Source: Siphonodentalium dalli (taxonomy: Eukaryota; Mollusca; Scaphopoda; Gadilida; Siphonodentaliidae). From it: DNA of 64,000 bases. Positions 1 through 10,147 of the stretch are shown in pieces; positions within the stretch are counted from its first letter, which is position 1; the number at the start of each line of letters is the position of its first letter. The position numbers were made by a program, and so were the translations under genes. The notes beneath the pieces are model-generated. The model did no database searches and was not told the origin of the DNA. It saw nothing but the letters and a program-made list of their open reading frames with translations. The DNA lies in NCBI GenBank assembly GCA_032622095.1, contig CP136061.1, forward strand, positions 39,623,797 through 39,687,796. Direction: 5' to 3'.

Positions 1-490
1 CATGTGGATAGTTTGGGTCACCGCTAGATGTGAGCCATGTTTTGTTCTCAAGCTGTCCTTGTGAAGACATCACTGCCAGCGGTGATCTTGAATTTTACTA
101 TTTTTATGGCTAAATAATTTGGTTGATCCTACAGACGACACCCCTTGTCCGATCGTCACCAGATTCCACAATGATCTTCTGGATAACCAGGGGGAGAGTA
201 ATCTAATTTTCCCGAATTTCGTTAAAAAACATTACCACAGGCAGCAATTTGGTATCTTACTGTTTGATCCTCTTTTGCGTGACTGAATTGTTTAGCAACT
301 GTACAGTCATATCCCTCATCTGATAGTCACCACACTTTATATTGATCTTCGGGCTGACAACTAGATGGGAGCTATCGAATGCTTTGAATTTTTTTGGAAA
401 ACATTGTCGCCAGCAGTCATCTTCTATTTTGGTTTTTATATACATGTATATCTCTTCATTCGGATAGCAAGTATTACGTAGGTACTTCAA
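1..490 (-). repeat. Three diverged tandem units of about 150-165 bp, possibly a decayed protein repeat
   Basis: Three related units lie in tandem: a partial one at 1-115, one at about 121-260 and one at about 262-450. Anchor words such as AGATGGGAGCTAT and GTCACCA...TGATCTTC recur in the same order. Read on the minus strand the unit at 490-257 is open for 77 codons, and the other two align to it at protein level (HLVVSPKI against HLAVTQTI, and a shared KI..SGD/KCGD stretch) but carry stops. This looks like a decayed or exonic repeat of a module of about 50 residues. I do not recognise the domain. It could also be a non-coding repeat. Confidence 0.4.
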
Positions 491-662
491 CTTTCCGCAT
501 TCCTGTCATCATTTGAAATATAAAAATTTACCTGATACCATGCACCCTTCAAAATTTGTTTCGTCGTATCTATTTTAATGACCCGTATGGTAATATTGAT
601 ACAGATATATTTGTCAAACATTTCTTTGTACAATATACAGGTATTTAGTTTGTAACTAAATC
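491..662. other. Unremarkable AT-rich spacer
   Basis: No coding pattern, RNA gene or clear repeat is seen between the diverged repeat and the next interspersed element. Confidence 0.4.
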
Positions 663-1330
663 TAGAAATATATAATAGTAGCTGGTGGACCCTACTTCGT
701 CCGGGATGTTCCCCTCTGATTTTCGGAGAATTGCGCGATTTAACCTTGAATTGACCATTTTAAAGGTGAACGTCATGTCGGGTCACGATTTGACCCGCCC
801 AAAACACTCCCCGGACAAAAGTCACGACAAAAGTACCCGTCGAAATCCGCCCGGCTTTACCCGATTTGACCTTGAATTGACAATTTTGAATGTCAAGATC
901 AGGTCAGGGTCATAATTTGACCCACCCGAAACACTCCTGGGACAAAAGTAACAGTAGGTATTATATTTCGTTGAAATACTTCGTTTTACCAGATTTGACC
1001 TTGAATTGATCTTTTTGAATGTCAAAGTCAGGTCGGGATCAAGATTTGACCCGTCCAAATAGTCCAGAAACATGCCTACATCAGCACGTTCGAGAACATG
1101 GTCTCACGTGAAATTGGACCCGTCAATATTGCTCCCGGGATCGAAGTAGTCCTACACACAAATTTTTAGTCGGATCGGTCAAGGTCCAGAAACATGCCTA
1201 TGAGCGAGGTCAAGTTGACACGTTAAATACCAAATCCGAGTCGGATCAGTCGAGCAGTGTTAGAGTCTATAACACATACACACATGCATTCATGCATACA
1301 CACATACATACAGACAGGTGTTCCAAAATG
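663..1330 (+). mobile_element. Interspersed non-autonomous element, CTTCGTCCGGG family, copy 1
   Basis: The copy starts next to ATATAATA with a short hairpin head (ACTTCGTCCGGG) and ends with a CA/GACA-rich stretch followed by TTCCAAAATGTATAAT. The body is a series of modules, each with TGACCTTGAATTGA followed about 10-20 bp later by an AAGGTCA-like word. Two better-preserved copies at 51.6 and 52.4 kb share both ends. It has no credible open frame. The 3' CACACA..GACAGA tail and ATATAAT target suggest a SINE-like or LINE-end-derived element, but I cannot name the family. This copy is the most diverged of the three. Confidence 0.7.
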
Positions 1331-1444
1331 TATAATCGATAGCTACAACAATTCTATGGTAGATAGTTCACGGCCGACCTGATGCATTCATCTTAGTTTT
1401 CTTGTCCTGTACTGCCAGTGACTTCTCATATACGTCCCTAACTA

Positions 1445-2537
1445 TGACAGCGCGACTCATTCGCTGCTCGATCACATTGTCATCTCCGACATGATGGTTA
1501 ACTGTGTAGCTAAAACTCATGTCACTGAAGATGCAGCAACTAATAGTTCAAACCACAGACCTGTGTTCTGTTGTATAGATGTATAGCTCCTATACTAAAA
1601 CCACGGTCAAATTACACGAGGAAAAAATATCGCTGGAAATGTGAATACATGAAGTCTTACCAAGACGATCTAACTTCCCTGTGCAAACAGTTACTGACCA
1701 AAGAGATAAACGACAAAAATGACCTTGATTCGTAATTGTGTCGACATTTTAATTTGGGAATTGGCTAGATTTTACCAGAATGAATTGTAGCCGACAAAAC
1801 TCTTAATTACGTACCGTATATATATATACGTAATGGTAGTGGTGAGACCAGCGTAGCAGGAGTTTGGACTCTGCCTTCCAGTTTCCCAAGACCCAATCAC
1901 AAGGGGGTTCAGTTGTAATGGGTTCTTTTTCAAACAACTCAGAGAATATCGGAAGACTTGCAAGAAAACAAATACAATATGGAAAGGAAATTATCAATAC
2001 ACTTGAGTGCATGGAATCTAAGAGGCTCGAAGACTTTTGATCTCTGTTGGAATCACCCGAGTCCAAATCATTATAATATGGGGAATGCGATACCACAAAC
2101 AACATGATATAACTACTTGGACCATTGAATGAAGCCCCATCAGACAATGACCGTTATATTGAATAGTACAGTAAGACACTCGACAGAGAACAGTTATTCA
2201 AAGAACTAGATGACAGCATATTTCTGATAAAAAAAATGTTCAAAAGTAACAGACAACGCTACAGGGTCAGACTCTATCGTGAATGAAATGATTAAATATG
2301 GAAGAAGGAAACAACTGTCTTGTATTATATATGTTTTTTCAAACAATATTTTGACAATTGGAAAATTCCAAATTGACTGGGCCAAAGGGATTATAGTTCC
2401 CTTTTATAAGAAATGTAATTGAAATGGTCCAACCGACTAACGAGGAATAATTCACCAATGGCACAAAAGATAAATCAAATGCATGGAACAAATAGGTTTC
2501 TACAAGGGACAAATTACCTCAGATCATGTTTGTTTAT
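1445..2537 (+). mobile_element. Degenerate LINE relic: endonuclease end, linker and first RT motifs
   Basis: Reading along the plus strand in shifting frames gives the order expected of an APE-type non-LTR retrotransposon. At 1458-1565 the end of the endonuclease reads LLDHIVIS and then SNHRPV, matching the family's IDH and SDHxPV signatures with D changed to N. At 1598-1733 there is a linker (KPRSNY...YRWKCEYMKSY). At about 1970-2250 there is further linker (ESKRLEDF, with Trp changed to stop, then SLLESPES). At 2258-2537 the start of the reverse transcriptase reads ATGSDSIVNEMIKYG, DWAKGIIVPFYKK and a GF-KGQ-like motif. At least three frameshifts and many stops make it dead. The RT catalytic box and 3' half are missing. 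The clade is probably in the jockey/CR1/L2 group but is not determined. Confidence 0.8.
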
Positions 2538-2640
2538 ATATTGATTTATTTATTACCTCCATTCCGGAGACATAGTATATACAGAAATTACATTTAATAT
2601 TTGTACATATGTGAATAGTTGATGATTATATACAGTTTAT
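2538..2640 (-). mobile_element. LINE 3' end fragment
   Basis: On the minus strand the sequence CTCCGGAATGGAGGTAATAA, followed by an A-rich AATAAATAAAT tail, resembles the 3' end of the LINE at the right edge of the window (63040-63110, CTCCAGAAATGGAGG). Only the 3' end is present, as expected of a 5'-truncated insertion. It abuts and probably interrupts the plus-strand LINE relic. Confidence 0.5.
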
Positions 2641-2694
2641 TTGCGCAGTTGCACAATTAAGTAGTTATATCATGTTGTTTGTGGTATCGCATTC

Positions 2695-3515
2695 CTCTTA
2701 TTAATATGGAGATATCTCTAAATCACTAGCAGATATATCTTAATTCATTAGGAGATATCTCCAAATGACTAAGAGATATCTCCTCGCGAATTAAGAGATA
2801 TCTCCAATTCATTAGCAGATATATCTCTTAATTCACGAGGAGATATCTGTTAGTGACATGATTTAGAGATATCTCTTAATTCGCGAGGAGATATCTCTTA
2901 GTGATTTAGAGATATCTCTCAATTCACGAGGAGATATCTCTTAGTCATTTGGAGATATCTCTTAATGCTGTCGAATTGGATATATCTCTTATTCAGTTTT
3001 GGGTCAGAGAACATTAAGAATTTCTCCCCAGCAATGCCGATGAGCATTGAACGTAACCTTCATTTTAAGCCTGTTCTTGTCAACACCGCTGAATTGGAGA
3101 TATCTCTTAGCGATCGAGGAGATATCTCTTAATTCAGCAGTACTAAGAGATATCTCCAAATGACTAAGAGATATCTCCTCGCGAATTAAGATATATCTCT
3201 AAATCACTGAGCGATATCTCCTCGCGAATTAAGAGATATCTCTAAATCATGCCACTAAGAGATATATCCTCGTGAATTAAGAGATATCTGCTAATGAATT
3301 GGAGATATCTCTTAATTCACGAGGAGATATCTCTTAGGCATTTGGAGATATCACTTAATTGAACGAAAAGATATCTCCTCGGTCATGTCGATTAAGAGAT
3401 ATCTCTAAATTGCTTGCATATATCTCTTAATTCGCGAGGAGATATCTCTAAATCACTAGGAGATATCTCTTAATTCACGAGGAGATATCTCTTAGCCACG
3501 AGGAGATAGCTGCAA
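2695..3515. repeat. Array of GAGATATCTC palindromes
   Basis: Roughly thirty near-copies of the 10-bp palindrome GAGATATCTC are spaced 12-20 bp apart. They are joined by a few alternating linkers (TTAATTCGCGAGG, TTAGTCATTTGG, TAAATCACTAGG) that occur in both orientations. The array is in two blocks (about 2704-2995 and 3105-3510) around a spacer of roughly 100 bp without the word. There is no coding potential. The two blocks can pair with each other, so the region can fold into one large or many small hairpins. Confidence 0.85.
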
Positions 3516-3704
3516 ATAGGGGATAAATAGAGGAACGGTGCCCCATACACATTGGTGTTCGGTTAGTGCTATTCGCACCAAAGCGGCACATATTGATTAC
3601 ATAAATGTACGTTTCCTGTGTGCTGCATGCACAAGTCAGCGGACACGGAGACCCTTCATCGCGCTACATGAGTGAAACAGGAAAACAGATGCACCCATTC
3701 GTAT
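3516..3704. other. Unremarkable spacer
   Basis: No feature is seen here. The 8-bp target of the next element lies at its right end. Confidence 0.4.
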
Positions 3705-4782
3705 GTTATCAACAGGGATGTGGCTAGAGGGTCTCCGTTGGGGGGGGGGGTGTCCACCTTGGGAAATTCCTATTGAACCCTCCCCCTTGAATCAGAATCA
3801 GACACCAAACAACTTTTGCATAATTCCATTTGCACCCCCCCCCCCCCCCTTGAATCAGAATAACAGACCAAACACAAGTTTTGCATAATTCGATTTGCAC
3901 CCCCTTGCACATCAGTCCTCAGGCCTAATATCCTATGTATGTATTCATAAACTATGTTGTTCTATATGCCCGGTATAATTCAGATACTTACTTTAACCTG
4001 AGAATTGCATAAATCCTAACATCTAGTAGCCTACTCCAGACAAATGCACACGGCTACGGGTAAGAGACCAGGACATTGTGTCCGTCCATGTTTGTTCAGC
4101 CCGGTGTGAGAAAATTTGGAAAACTATACAAGAAAATCGCAAATCCTAGCATCTAGACTGGCCTCAACTGAAGCTTCCCTAGTGTTGGAAATTTCAAACC
4201 TCATACTCCCTCTTAGGTTGGAAAATTCTCCAACTGATGACCATTTCAGTCCACAAGTTTGACCGAATGTACTAAACTATTGTTTTGTTAGACTAATTAG
4301 CAGTTTTGTATTGGTCACGGGGGAGGGACAGTGACACACCGGGCCGACCATGGTTCGGCCCGGGGTTCGAAAATTTTGAAATCTGAACAAGAAAATCGCA
4401 AAATCCTAGCATCTAGACTAGCCTCAAGTCTTCTTAGAGTTGGAAATTTCAAACCTGACACCCCCCCACTTAGGTTGGAAAATTTCCAAATGATGACAAT
4501 TCCAATGACAATGTTGACCAAATGTATGACAATATTGTTTTCTTAAATTTAGTAGCAGTTTTGACTATAGCCACGGGGGAGGACCAGGACACAAGCTTTC
4601 CAAGTGTTGGAAATTTCCAACCTGTCACCCCCCTAAGGTTGGAAACTTTCCAACTGATGACCATTCCAACTAATGTTTTGGCAGGTATGAAATTTCCAAC
4701 TGTTGAAAATTTTGACCAAAGTTGGGGGGGGGGGTGAGACACCACCCCACATACCCCCTCTAGCCACATCCCTGGTTATCAA
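3705..4782. mobile_element. hAT-like non-autonomous transposon, copy 1, with 8-bp target duplication
   Basis: The element body is 3713-4774. It begins CAGGGATGTGGCTAGAGGG and ends with the reverse complement, CCCTCTAGCCACATCCCTG. It is flanked by identical 8-bp duplications GTTATCAA (3705-3712 and 4775-4782). A CAGGG terminus with an 8-bp duplication is the hallmark of the hAT superfamily. It encodes no transposase. Internally it carries G or C runs of 10-14 bases, repeated TTGGAAATTTCCAA palindromes and a duplicated internal segment (about 4070-4170 and 4330-4430) with a GGGCCGA...TCGGCCC hairpin. Confidence 0.9.
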
Positions 4783-4867
4783 CACTATGTATCACATCTA
4801 AACGGTCGTAGCGTCTGGTACTTCCAATAGCAACTACGCTTGTTTGTGAGATGGCTTGTAGGGATGA
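4783..4867. other. Continuation of minus-strand LINE sequence, degraded
   Basis: Beyond a stop at the end of the LINE C-terminal frame, weak similarity to the tail of the protein may continue (AVAIGS-like). Nothing else is seen. Confidence 0.25.
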
Positions 4868-5123
4868 TTATGCATGGATCCCGAATGCGTCGATAACCCT
4901 TTCCCAGAAGATGTCACGAAGCTGAACAAGAATTGGAGATTGGCATTGAAACAGCGCATGCATGATCTCGTTGTTGTAGACATTACCGCACTGATGACAA
5001 GTTATGGATTGGAACAAATTGGATGGAAAAAAAGAAAGAAACATTCCACTCGATAGGTTCAAGAAAGCACTAGTAACTAAGCCATTAAAACCACCAAGAT
5101 ATTTTTCATATGGTAAACGGCTA
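4868..5123 (-). mobile_element. LINE C-terminal fragment with zinc knuckle, truncated by a MITE
   Basis: The minus-strand frame contains CHQCGN, then MHALFQC, then LRDIFWERVIDAFG. This is the CxxC...H...C knuckle followed by the R..(F/Y)W..(V/I) stretch found after the reverse transcriptase in many non-LTR elements. The LINE at 63242-63487 has matching words (LLHAMRYC, LRNSYWETILNHYG), so both belong to one family. The open frame continues upstream to 5221, but from 5124 that sequence is MITE, so its first 33 codons are not LINE. The element is dead. Confidence 0.65.
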
Positions 5124-5601
5124 TTAAAGGTACTCAACCCGATAAAACTCCTCTCAATTACTATTTCAATGGCTTCGGGGGTCAAAAATATTTGATTCGA
5201 GTCGAGGAAGTCACCCATCAAAGCTCAGATTTGTTAGATATCGATTTTAGAAATCTATTATTTTTCATTATCGGGAATTCTATCTGGCCCAGAACTCAGT
5301 CAAAATTTGCGTTAAAATTACCACTTGATTTTAGAGTTATCCATCCTTGTCTGTTTGAATAGATTTGGAGAACACATCCAGAGCAGATTACGGCAGTTAG
5401 TAGTACACATCTCGAGTTTATAACAAATTTCAAAAATCAATATCTAATAACTCTGAGCTTTGTTTGATGGGTTCCTCGACTCGAATCAAATATTTTTAAC
5501 CCCCAAAGCCAAAGAAATAGTAATATAGGACCCTCCGATCGGATTGTTGTTGTTGGAATCTGTTGAGATGGGGACTCTCTTTACGGGTTGAGTACCTTTA
5601 A
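5124..5601. mobile_element. TTAA-flanked foldback MITE, palindromic form, copy 1
   Basis: The termini are TTAAAGGTACTCAACCCGA and its reverse complement ending GAGTACCTTTAA. TTAA lies at both ends (5124-5127 and 5598-5601). Arms of about 200 bp are near reverse complements of each other, sharing words such as TTCGAGTCGAGGAA and its complement. It encodes nothing. TTAA targets are typical of piggyBac-type elements, but the terminal repeat is not one I recognise. A second palindromic copy is at 10611-11098, and asymmetric relatives lie at 11095, 46632 and 49757. Confidence 0.85.
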
Positions 5602-5606
5602 ACATC

Positions 5607-5920
5607 CTTCATTGTAAACTGAGGTGTGAATGTAGTAATCTACAAGCTGATAAACTTCAAATTATATAGCAATTTCTGCTACATGTAGGTGTGGACATTC
5701 TCTAGAAAATGCTTACCACTATTTTGTTTAATGCCACCTACACTTTGAAGAAAGAATTACACTTCGTAATAATCTTCTGCGCTGTAATATACATTCAGTT
5801 AAGACATTAATATTTGGGGACCCGAACTTAAAACAAGTAGAAAATGAACATATGTTTAAAGCTTTGCAAAATTACTTACGAGATACAACGCAAGAGGAAA
5901 ATCCGACAAAGTTCTATTAA
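5607..5920 (+). mobile_element. LINE C-terminal relic, plus strand
   Basis: Immediately right of the MITE the plus strand reads LHCKLRCECSNLQADKL. After one frameshift it reads CRCGHSLENAYHYF, then RITLRNNLL and TLIFGDPNL, ending with NYLRDT near a stop at 5918-5920. This order (LR.. CS.L..DL, CxCG..E.AYHYFF.C, R..L, LL.G...L, ..YI..T) is the C-terminus of a common family of animal non-LTR elements. A stop lies at codon 16 of the second segment (5729-5731). It is on the opposite strand to the LINE fragment on the far side of the MITE, so they are different insertions. Confidence 0.7.
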
Positions 5921-6216
5921 GACGCTCGCATCATTTGAATGTAAATTGTAAAATGTTAACAATGCACAATGAGGTAGAATTGGTGGGGTGGTGAGACTAT
6001 ACAAACTATACTTCAAATATTATACAATGATATATGTATACACTTGTAAATATGTTATACCTATTGTGTTGACAACCCAAATTATTATATATCAGTGTTA
6101 TAACGGCAATTGGAAGAGGGGGTTATGCAAAAGTGGATCGCACTTGTCATCCAATCCCAATGCCAATCTGTATTGTTATATACTTATTGGTAATAAATAT
6201 GTTTAAACCAAACAAG
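5921..6216. other. AT-rich spacer
   Basis: No feature is supported here. Short open frames are not protein-like. Confidence 0.4.
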
Positions 6217-6516
6217 TTAAGTGATTAGCGTATGTAGTAACAACGATAAATGGCTCAGCTCTTTCAAATTTCGGCGGTTGTGAGAAAGTAGAGACCAGAT
6301 ACTCCACGGTGACAGTGGGTCAGAATGACACTCCAGAAAAAGAGACAGGTTGTTGTCGTTGGTGACAGCATCCATCCATTCCTTCCTATACACGATTTCT
6401 ATGTTGCATTTCACTAGGCACTTCCAATGCTGCTTGCTCGGGAAGAAACCGGTGTCCATGAAATCCAAGACGAACTGTAGAAGGTCATATTCTGCCACAA
6501 AGCTATTATTAAACAA
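6217..6516 (-). mobile_element. Probable LINE fragment between RT and zinc knuckle
   Basis: The minus-strand frame of 99 codons has the loose pattern W...V.......W......N.NL..F and P.SIWSLLSHN. This resembles the segment that lies between the reverse transcriptase and the C-terminal knuckle in the same broad LINE group. It has no catalytic motif and no intact ends. It may belong to the same insertion as 4868-5123 but is separated from it by other elements. The assignment is tentative. Confidence 0.4.
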
Positions 6517-6805
6517 TTCAAATTGCTACACAGTTTCTAAAATTATGTATGAAAAGACCAAACTGTGTGTACGTACCAATCCATGTGAAATACCATAAAC
6601 AGTGTGATACAATGTTAATTTAATCATAAACTATTCAAATTATACATAAACTAGCTGAAACAGGCTCCCTTCGGGCTCTGCTCAATGTGTGAGGGGGCGG
6701 CTTTTAATCTTTTATTAATCTAAAAAATATATATTATATTCTTTAATTTGTTATATAGGTCGAACTAACCCCGTTATGACATCCGCCGTGATACTCCGAG
6801 TTACC
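6517..6805. other. AT-rich spacer with one GC patch
   Basis: Around 6650-6710 there is CTAGCTGAAACAGGCTCCC followed by TTCGGGCTCTG. This recalls the hairpin head of widespread invertebrate repeats, but no element can be delimited. Confidence 0.3.
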
Positions 6806-6945
6806 ACACCAAATTAGATCGGTTCAATAATTCCGAGGATCTGGTAGTTAAATGGTTCAATAGTCCGAGGGTTCGATATTCCGAGGGTTCGATAGTCCTA
6901 GGGTTCAATAGACCGAGTGTTCGATTGTCCGAGTGTTCGATAATC
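6806..6945. repeat. Phrase array CCGAGGGTTC(A/G)ATAGT, inverted relative to the next
   Basis: A word of about 15 bp, TCCGAGGGTTCGATAGT, recurs about eight times with small changes. Its reverse complement is the core of the 61-bp array at 7373-8125, so the two lie as a large inverted pair around a spacer of about 430 bp. Confidence 0.75.
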
Positions 6946-7372
6946 GGCCATACACGTATAGGCCCAACGTACAATTATTTGTTGCTGCCTGTTAATAGTT
7001 GCCACGTTTTTTCCAATTATGCGTGACAAGGGAGGCAAAATTATGTCGACTATAGTAATATGTGAGATGTCTCTTTCTGGACATTCGGAAACTAGATGGT
7101 CGAGCCCGGAGGACGAGAATTTCGAATCGCGAGTCCATTACCGTTAGAAATCGACATGTTTTAAAACCTTGAAATTCCATAAGTGTCTATGTTCGAATAA
7201 TTATACAACTGCACAAAGATAAAAAAAAAACAACATTATTTGACCTTTCAATGCGTGAATACGTGCAATCTGTATTTGAGTTATGTGATTCTACAACCCT
7301 GATACACTGCCTCCATGCAGCTGTTGATGTTGACCAAAGTTGGGAATGTGACACAAAACCCCGTTGCCCCTT
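6946..7372. other. Spacer between the inverted phrase arrays
   Basis: No coding or repeat signal is seen apart from a short A run. Confidence 0.4.
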
Positions 7373-8125
7373 TTATAAGACCCTCAGACTAGATTGAAAC
7401 CTCGAAATATTGACCCCTCGGTCTGCGCAGCTTTAGACTAACACTCGGACTATTGAAACCTCGGACCATTGAACCCTCGGACCATATCAAACACTCGGAC
7501 TATTGACCACTCGGTCTGCGGCGCTTTAGACTAACCCTCGGACTATATCGAACCCTCGGACTATTGACTCCTTGTTCTGCGACGCTTTAGACTAACCATC
7601 GGACTATCGAACCCTCGGACTATTGACCACTCGGTCTGCGGCGCTTTATACTAACCATCGGACTATCGAACCCTTTGGTTATTGACTCCTCGGTCTGCGC
7701 CGCTTTAGACTAACCCTCGGACTATATCGAACCCTCGGACTATTGATAACTCGGTCTGCGGCGCTTTATACTAACCATCGGACTATCGAACCCTCGGACT
7801 ATTGACTCCTCGGTCTGCGGCGCTTTAGACTAACCCTCGGACTATATCGAACCCTCGGACTATTGACCACTCGGTCTGCGCCACTTTAGACTAATTCTCG
7901 GACTATATCGAACCCTCGGACTATTGACCACTCGGTCTGCGGCGCTTTAGACTAACCCTCGGACTATATCGAACCCTCGGACTATTGACTCCTCGGTCTG
8001 CGCCGCTTTAGACTAACCCTCGGACTATCGAACCCTCGGACTATTGACTCCTCGGTCTGCGCCGCTTTAGACTAACCCTCGGACTATATCGAACCATCGG
8101 ACTATTGACTCCTCGGTCTGCGCCT
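7373..8125. repeat. Minisatellite of about 57-61 bp
   Basis: About twelve tandem copies of a unit built from CTCGGACTATTGA, CTCCTCGGTCTGCGCCGC and TTTAGACTAACCCTCGG. Copies differ by a few substitutions and by presence or absence of a TAT insertion. Each unit itself contains three copies of a CTCGGACTAT-like word, so the array is a repeat of a repeat. Confidence 0.9.
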
Positions 8126-8678
8126 CGGTCACGTCCGACAGAGATTACTCCACATAGACTCCAAAACAACAACAATACAGGATATAGCAAGCAGGCGCAG
8201 ACGTAATATCTGACTTATGTTCTGTTCAAAGTTATGAGGGTGCCACCCTACCTGATTCCCGATTGCTCGCAAGAGTGGTGCTATGGCGTTGTTACGTGTA
8301 TCACTGATTGAGAACTCGTGGTCGGACTTCTGTTAGCATAATTTTGGTACTTGTTTCTTTCTAATAAGCATTAGTTAATCTGAAATTTATCGTCAGAAAG
8401 AACTGGTGGTGGTGTGGGCCCATATGTTCACTCATGTATTAAAGCGCAGGTACGGACTGACCTTTCGTTCGATATTAAGTGAATCCATTGAGGGCTTATT
8501 TATTGAATTACCTTCCTTTTGCATTCCGGCTTATCTGCCATCTGTAACATTACTTCGTACTCATCAGACAGTCAAATAATGGAAACATGGTTACCTTATT
8601 CTACGACGTAGAGAATATAGAAACCAACAACAACATTTGAGTATAGTACCCCTTTAATTTACCCTTTATTGCGGGTAG
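8126..8678. other. Unremarkable spacer
   Basis: No gene, RNA or repeat is recognised. Confidence 0.4.
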
Positions 8679-9750
8679 ATCGGAGACAGGGACGTGGCTA
8701 GAGGGTCTCCGTTCGGGGGGTGTCCACCTTGGAAAATTCCAACTGCACCCGCCCCCCCCCCCCTTGAATCAGAATCAGACCAAACACAAGTTTTGCATAA
8801 TTCCAGTTGCACCCCCCTTGCACCTTAGTGCTCAGGCCTAAAACGATATACATATAAACCATGGTTCTATATTACCGGTATGATGAGAACATTCAGATAT
8901 TTAGATATTTTAACCTGAAATAGTGCATAAATCCTAACATCTAGTGGTCTAACTCCAGACATATGCACATGGCTACGGGCAAGAGACCAGGGGACACCGG
9001 GCCGACCATATTTGTTCGGCCCGGTGTGAGAAAAACTATACAAGACAATCGCAAATCCTAGCATCTAGACTGGCCTCAACTGAAGCTTTCCGAGTGTTGG
9101 AAATTTCAAACATCATACTCCTCCTCAGGTTGGAAAATTCTGCAACTGATGACCATTTCAGTCCACAGGTTTGACCAATATTGTTTTGTTAAACTAATTA
9201 GCAGTTTTGTATTGGCCACGGGGGAGGGACCATGGTTCGGCCCGGTGTGTGAAAATTTTGAAATCTGAACAAGAAAATCGCAAAATCCTAGCCTCAAGCC
9301 TTCCTAGAGTTGGAAATTTCAAACCTGACTTAGGTTGGAAAATTTCCAACTGATGACAATTCCAATGACAATGTTGACCAAATGTTGTTCACAATATTGT
9401 TTTCTTAAATTAACTAGCAGTTTTTGACTGGCCACGAGGGAGGGACCAGGACACAAGCTTTCCAAGTGTTGGAAATTTCCAACCTGTCACACCTCCTAAG
9501 GTTGGAAACTTTCCAACCGATGACCATTTCAATCCAAAATTTTGACAAAAAATAGGAAAATATGCAAATGTTGGTCCAAAAACAATTAATTCCCCCAATA
9601 AATAGTTTGAAAATCTAACTACAAGAATATTTTCAACCTATTGTTGTTGTGAAATTTCCAACTAATGTTTTGGCAGGTATGATATTTCCAATTGTTGAAA
9701 ATTTTGACCACCCCCCCCCCCCCCCCTGTCGCCACGTCTCTGATCGGAGA
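8679..9750. mobile_element. hAT-like non-autonomous transposon, copy 2, with 8-bp target duplication
   Basis: The body is 8687-9742, colinear with the copy at 3713-4774. It begins CAGGGACGTGGCTAGAGGG and ends GCCACGTCTCTG. The target duplication is ATCGGAGA (8679-8686 and 9743-9750) and is perfect. It has C runs of 10-15 bases near both ends. No transposase frame is present. Confidence 0.9.
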
Positions 9751-9795
9751 ATGGGCCATGCAGCATACCTGAAAATCAGCAAATCGTACATGTAA

Positions 9796-10144
9796 TTAGT
9801 GAACGTTCAGACGACCACGGTTCAATCGTAAGTGGGAACGTTTCCGTTGTGGATAGTAACTGGTAGGATCTGGTAGCTGGACTCTAAATGCTCACGACAA
9901 GATCGTGAGTAATATTATATTCAAACACTGTGAAATCGTGGTGTATCATTGGTTACCTCAAATTGCGACGGATTCGCAGTCGTGTGTACGTACAAATCGT
10001 AGATGTAAATATCGTATGGTAGTCCATCACGTAGTTAACAATGGCTTACGATATCCCCAAATCCGACGACATCGCAATTGTGTGAACAGACAGGGTCCGA
10101 TTCCTCCACTTACGATTGAATCGTGGTCGTTTGAACGTTCCTTA
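9796..10144. mobile_element. MITE with about 40-bp inverted repeats and TTA target duplication
   Basis: The left end GTGAACGTTCAGACGACCAC and the right end are reverse complements over about 40 bp, with few mismatches. The body 9799-10141 is flanked by TTA (9796-9798 and 10142-10144). TTA duplications are typical of PIF/Harbinger-type elements, so this is probably a Harbinger-derived MITE of 343 bp. A related left-end fragment is at 59763-59830. An open frame of 98 codons across it is non-coding. Confidence 0.8.
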
Positions 10145-10147
10145 AAC

